DNA of 18,129 nucleotides from the NCBI GenBank assembly GCA_003024985.2, contig PXIH01S0022190.1. The stretch is one strand, 5' to 3'. This document shows positions 18,039 through 18,129 of the stretch, piece by piece. The stretch's first letter is position 1, and each line of letters begins with the position of its first letter. The DNA comes from Euperipatoides rowelli (lineage: Eukaryota > Onychophora > Udeonychophora > Euonychophora > Peripatopsidae). The notes under the pieces are model-generated. The model saw only the letters and a program-made list of their open reading frames with translations, was not told where the DNA came from and made no database searches. The translations under genes and the position numbers were made by a program.

Positions 18039-18129
18039 AGAATTTATCACAAAGATAAAATGAAGAAAACCGTATTACCTCAAATCATTATCAGATTGAC
18101 TATATTACAAATGCAACATTTTTTTTTTT
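18039..18129 (+). other. Weak candidate second exon of the membrane-protein gene (partial)
   Basis: TTTTTTCTCCTATAG gives an acceptor-like end at 18038. In phase 0, matching the donor at 6690, the frame is open to the window edge and starts RIYHKDKMKK. A basic stretch directly after the membrane span is what a single-pass protein of this type should have, but the residues further on do not match the expected family tail. The intron would be 11.3 kb and full of transposons. Low confidence. Confidence 0.2.

Noticed and set aside
1-18129. CRISPR array, operon or prokaryotic system
   Set aside because: No regularly spaced identical repeats, no dense coding, and splice signals plus LINEs show an animal genome.

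Overview
This looks like metazoan nuclear DNA, most likely from an invertebrate. It is strongly AT-rich, with long A/T homopolymers, many poly-G/poly-C runs and simple repeats. It has no prokaryote-style dense genes, and every recognisable long coding trace belongs to a transposable element typical of animal genomes: an RTE-like LINE, a CR1/L2-like LINE, a pogo-type transposase and several non-autonomous DNA elements. The mixture recalls mollusc (including cephalopod) genomes, but that is an inference; nothing here identifies the species.

Layout. 1-2400: AT-rich spacer with a near-perfect 20-bp hairpin (634-683) and the decayed 3' end of a CR1/L2-like LINE on the minus strand (about 1196-1556). 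2397-2643: a MITE with 26-bp terminal inverted repeats (second, more decayed copy at 9559-9797). 2718-2944: an exact 113-bp duplication around a single N, almost certainly an assembly join. 2945-6400: non-coding DNA with GC-rich repeat fragments, a TATA-like element near 3710 and a CT-rich minisatellite. 6404-6689: the only convincing host-gene piece, an exon encoding the first 67 residues of a small single-pass membrane protein, ending at a consensus GT donor in phase 0. From here to the right edge the window is probably mostly one large intron, or intron plus intergenic DNA.

7048-8049: a foldback (palindromic) element interrupted by a 613-bp hAT-like element with a perfect 8-bp target duplication. 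8259-8459: a second short hAT-like element. 10975-11292: tRNA-derived SINE-like traces with Pol III B boxes. 11600-11910 and 14960-15310: two islands sharing a recurrent GGCGCTCTT-type motif and CRE-like sites. 12363-12574: a hairpin MITE. 12889-14385 (minus): a broken pogo-type transposase. 15470-16956 (plus): a 5'-truncated RTE-like LINE. 17010-17044: a perfect 15-bp-stem palindrome. 17045-18129: AT-rich spacer ending in a weak candidate splice acceptor at 18038.

No operon-like cooperation exists. The interest lies in the nested transposons, the paired motif islands and the isolated membrane-protein exon. I found no clear undescribed functional system; the motif islands are the least explained structure.
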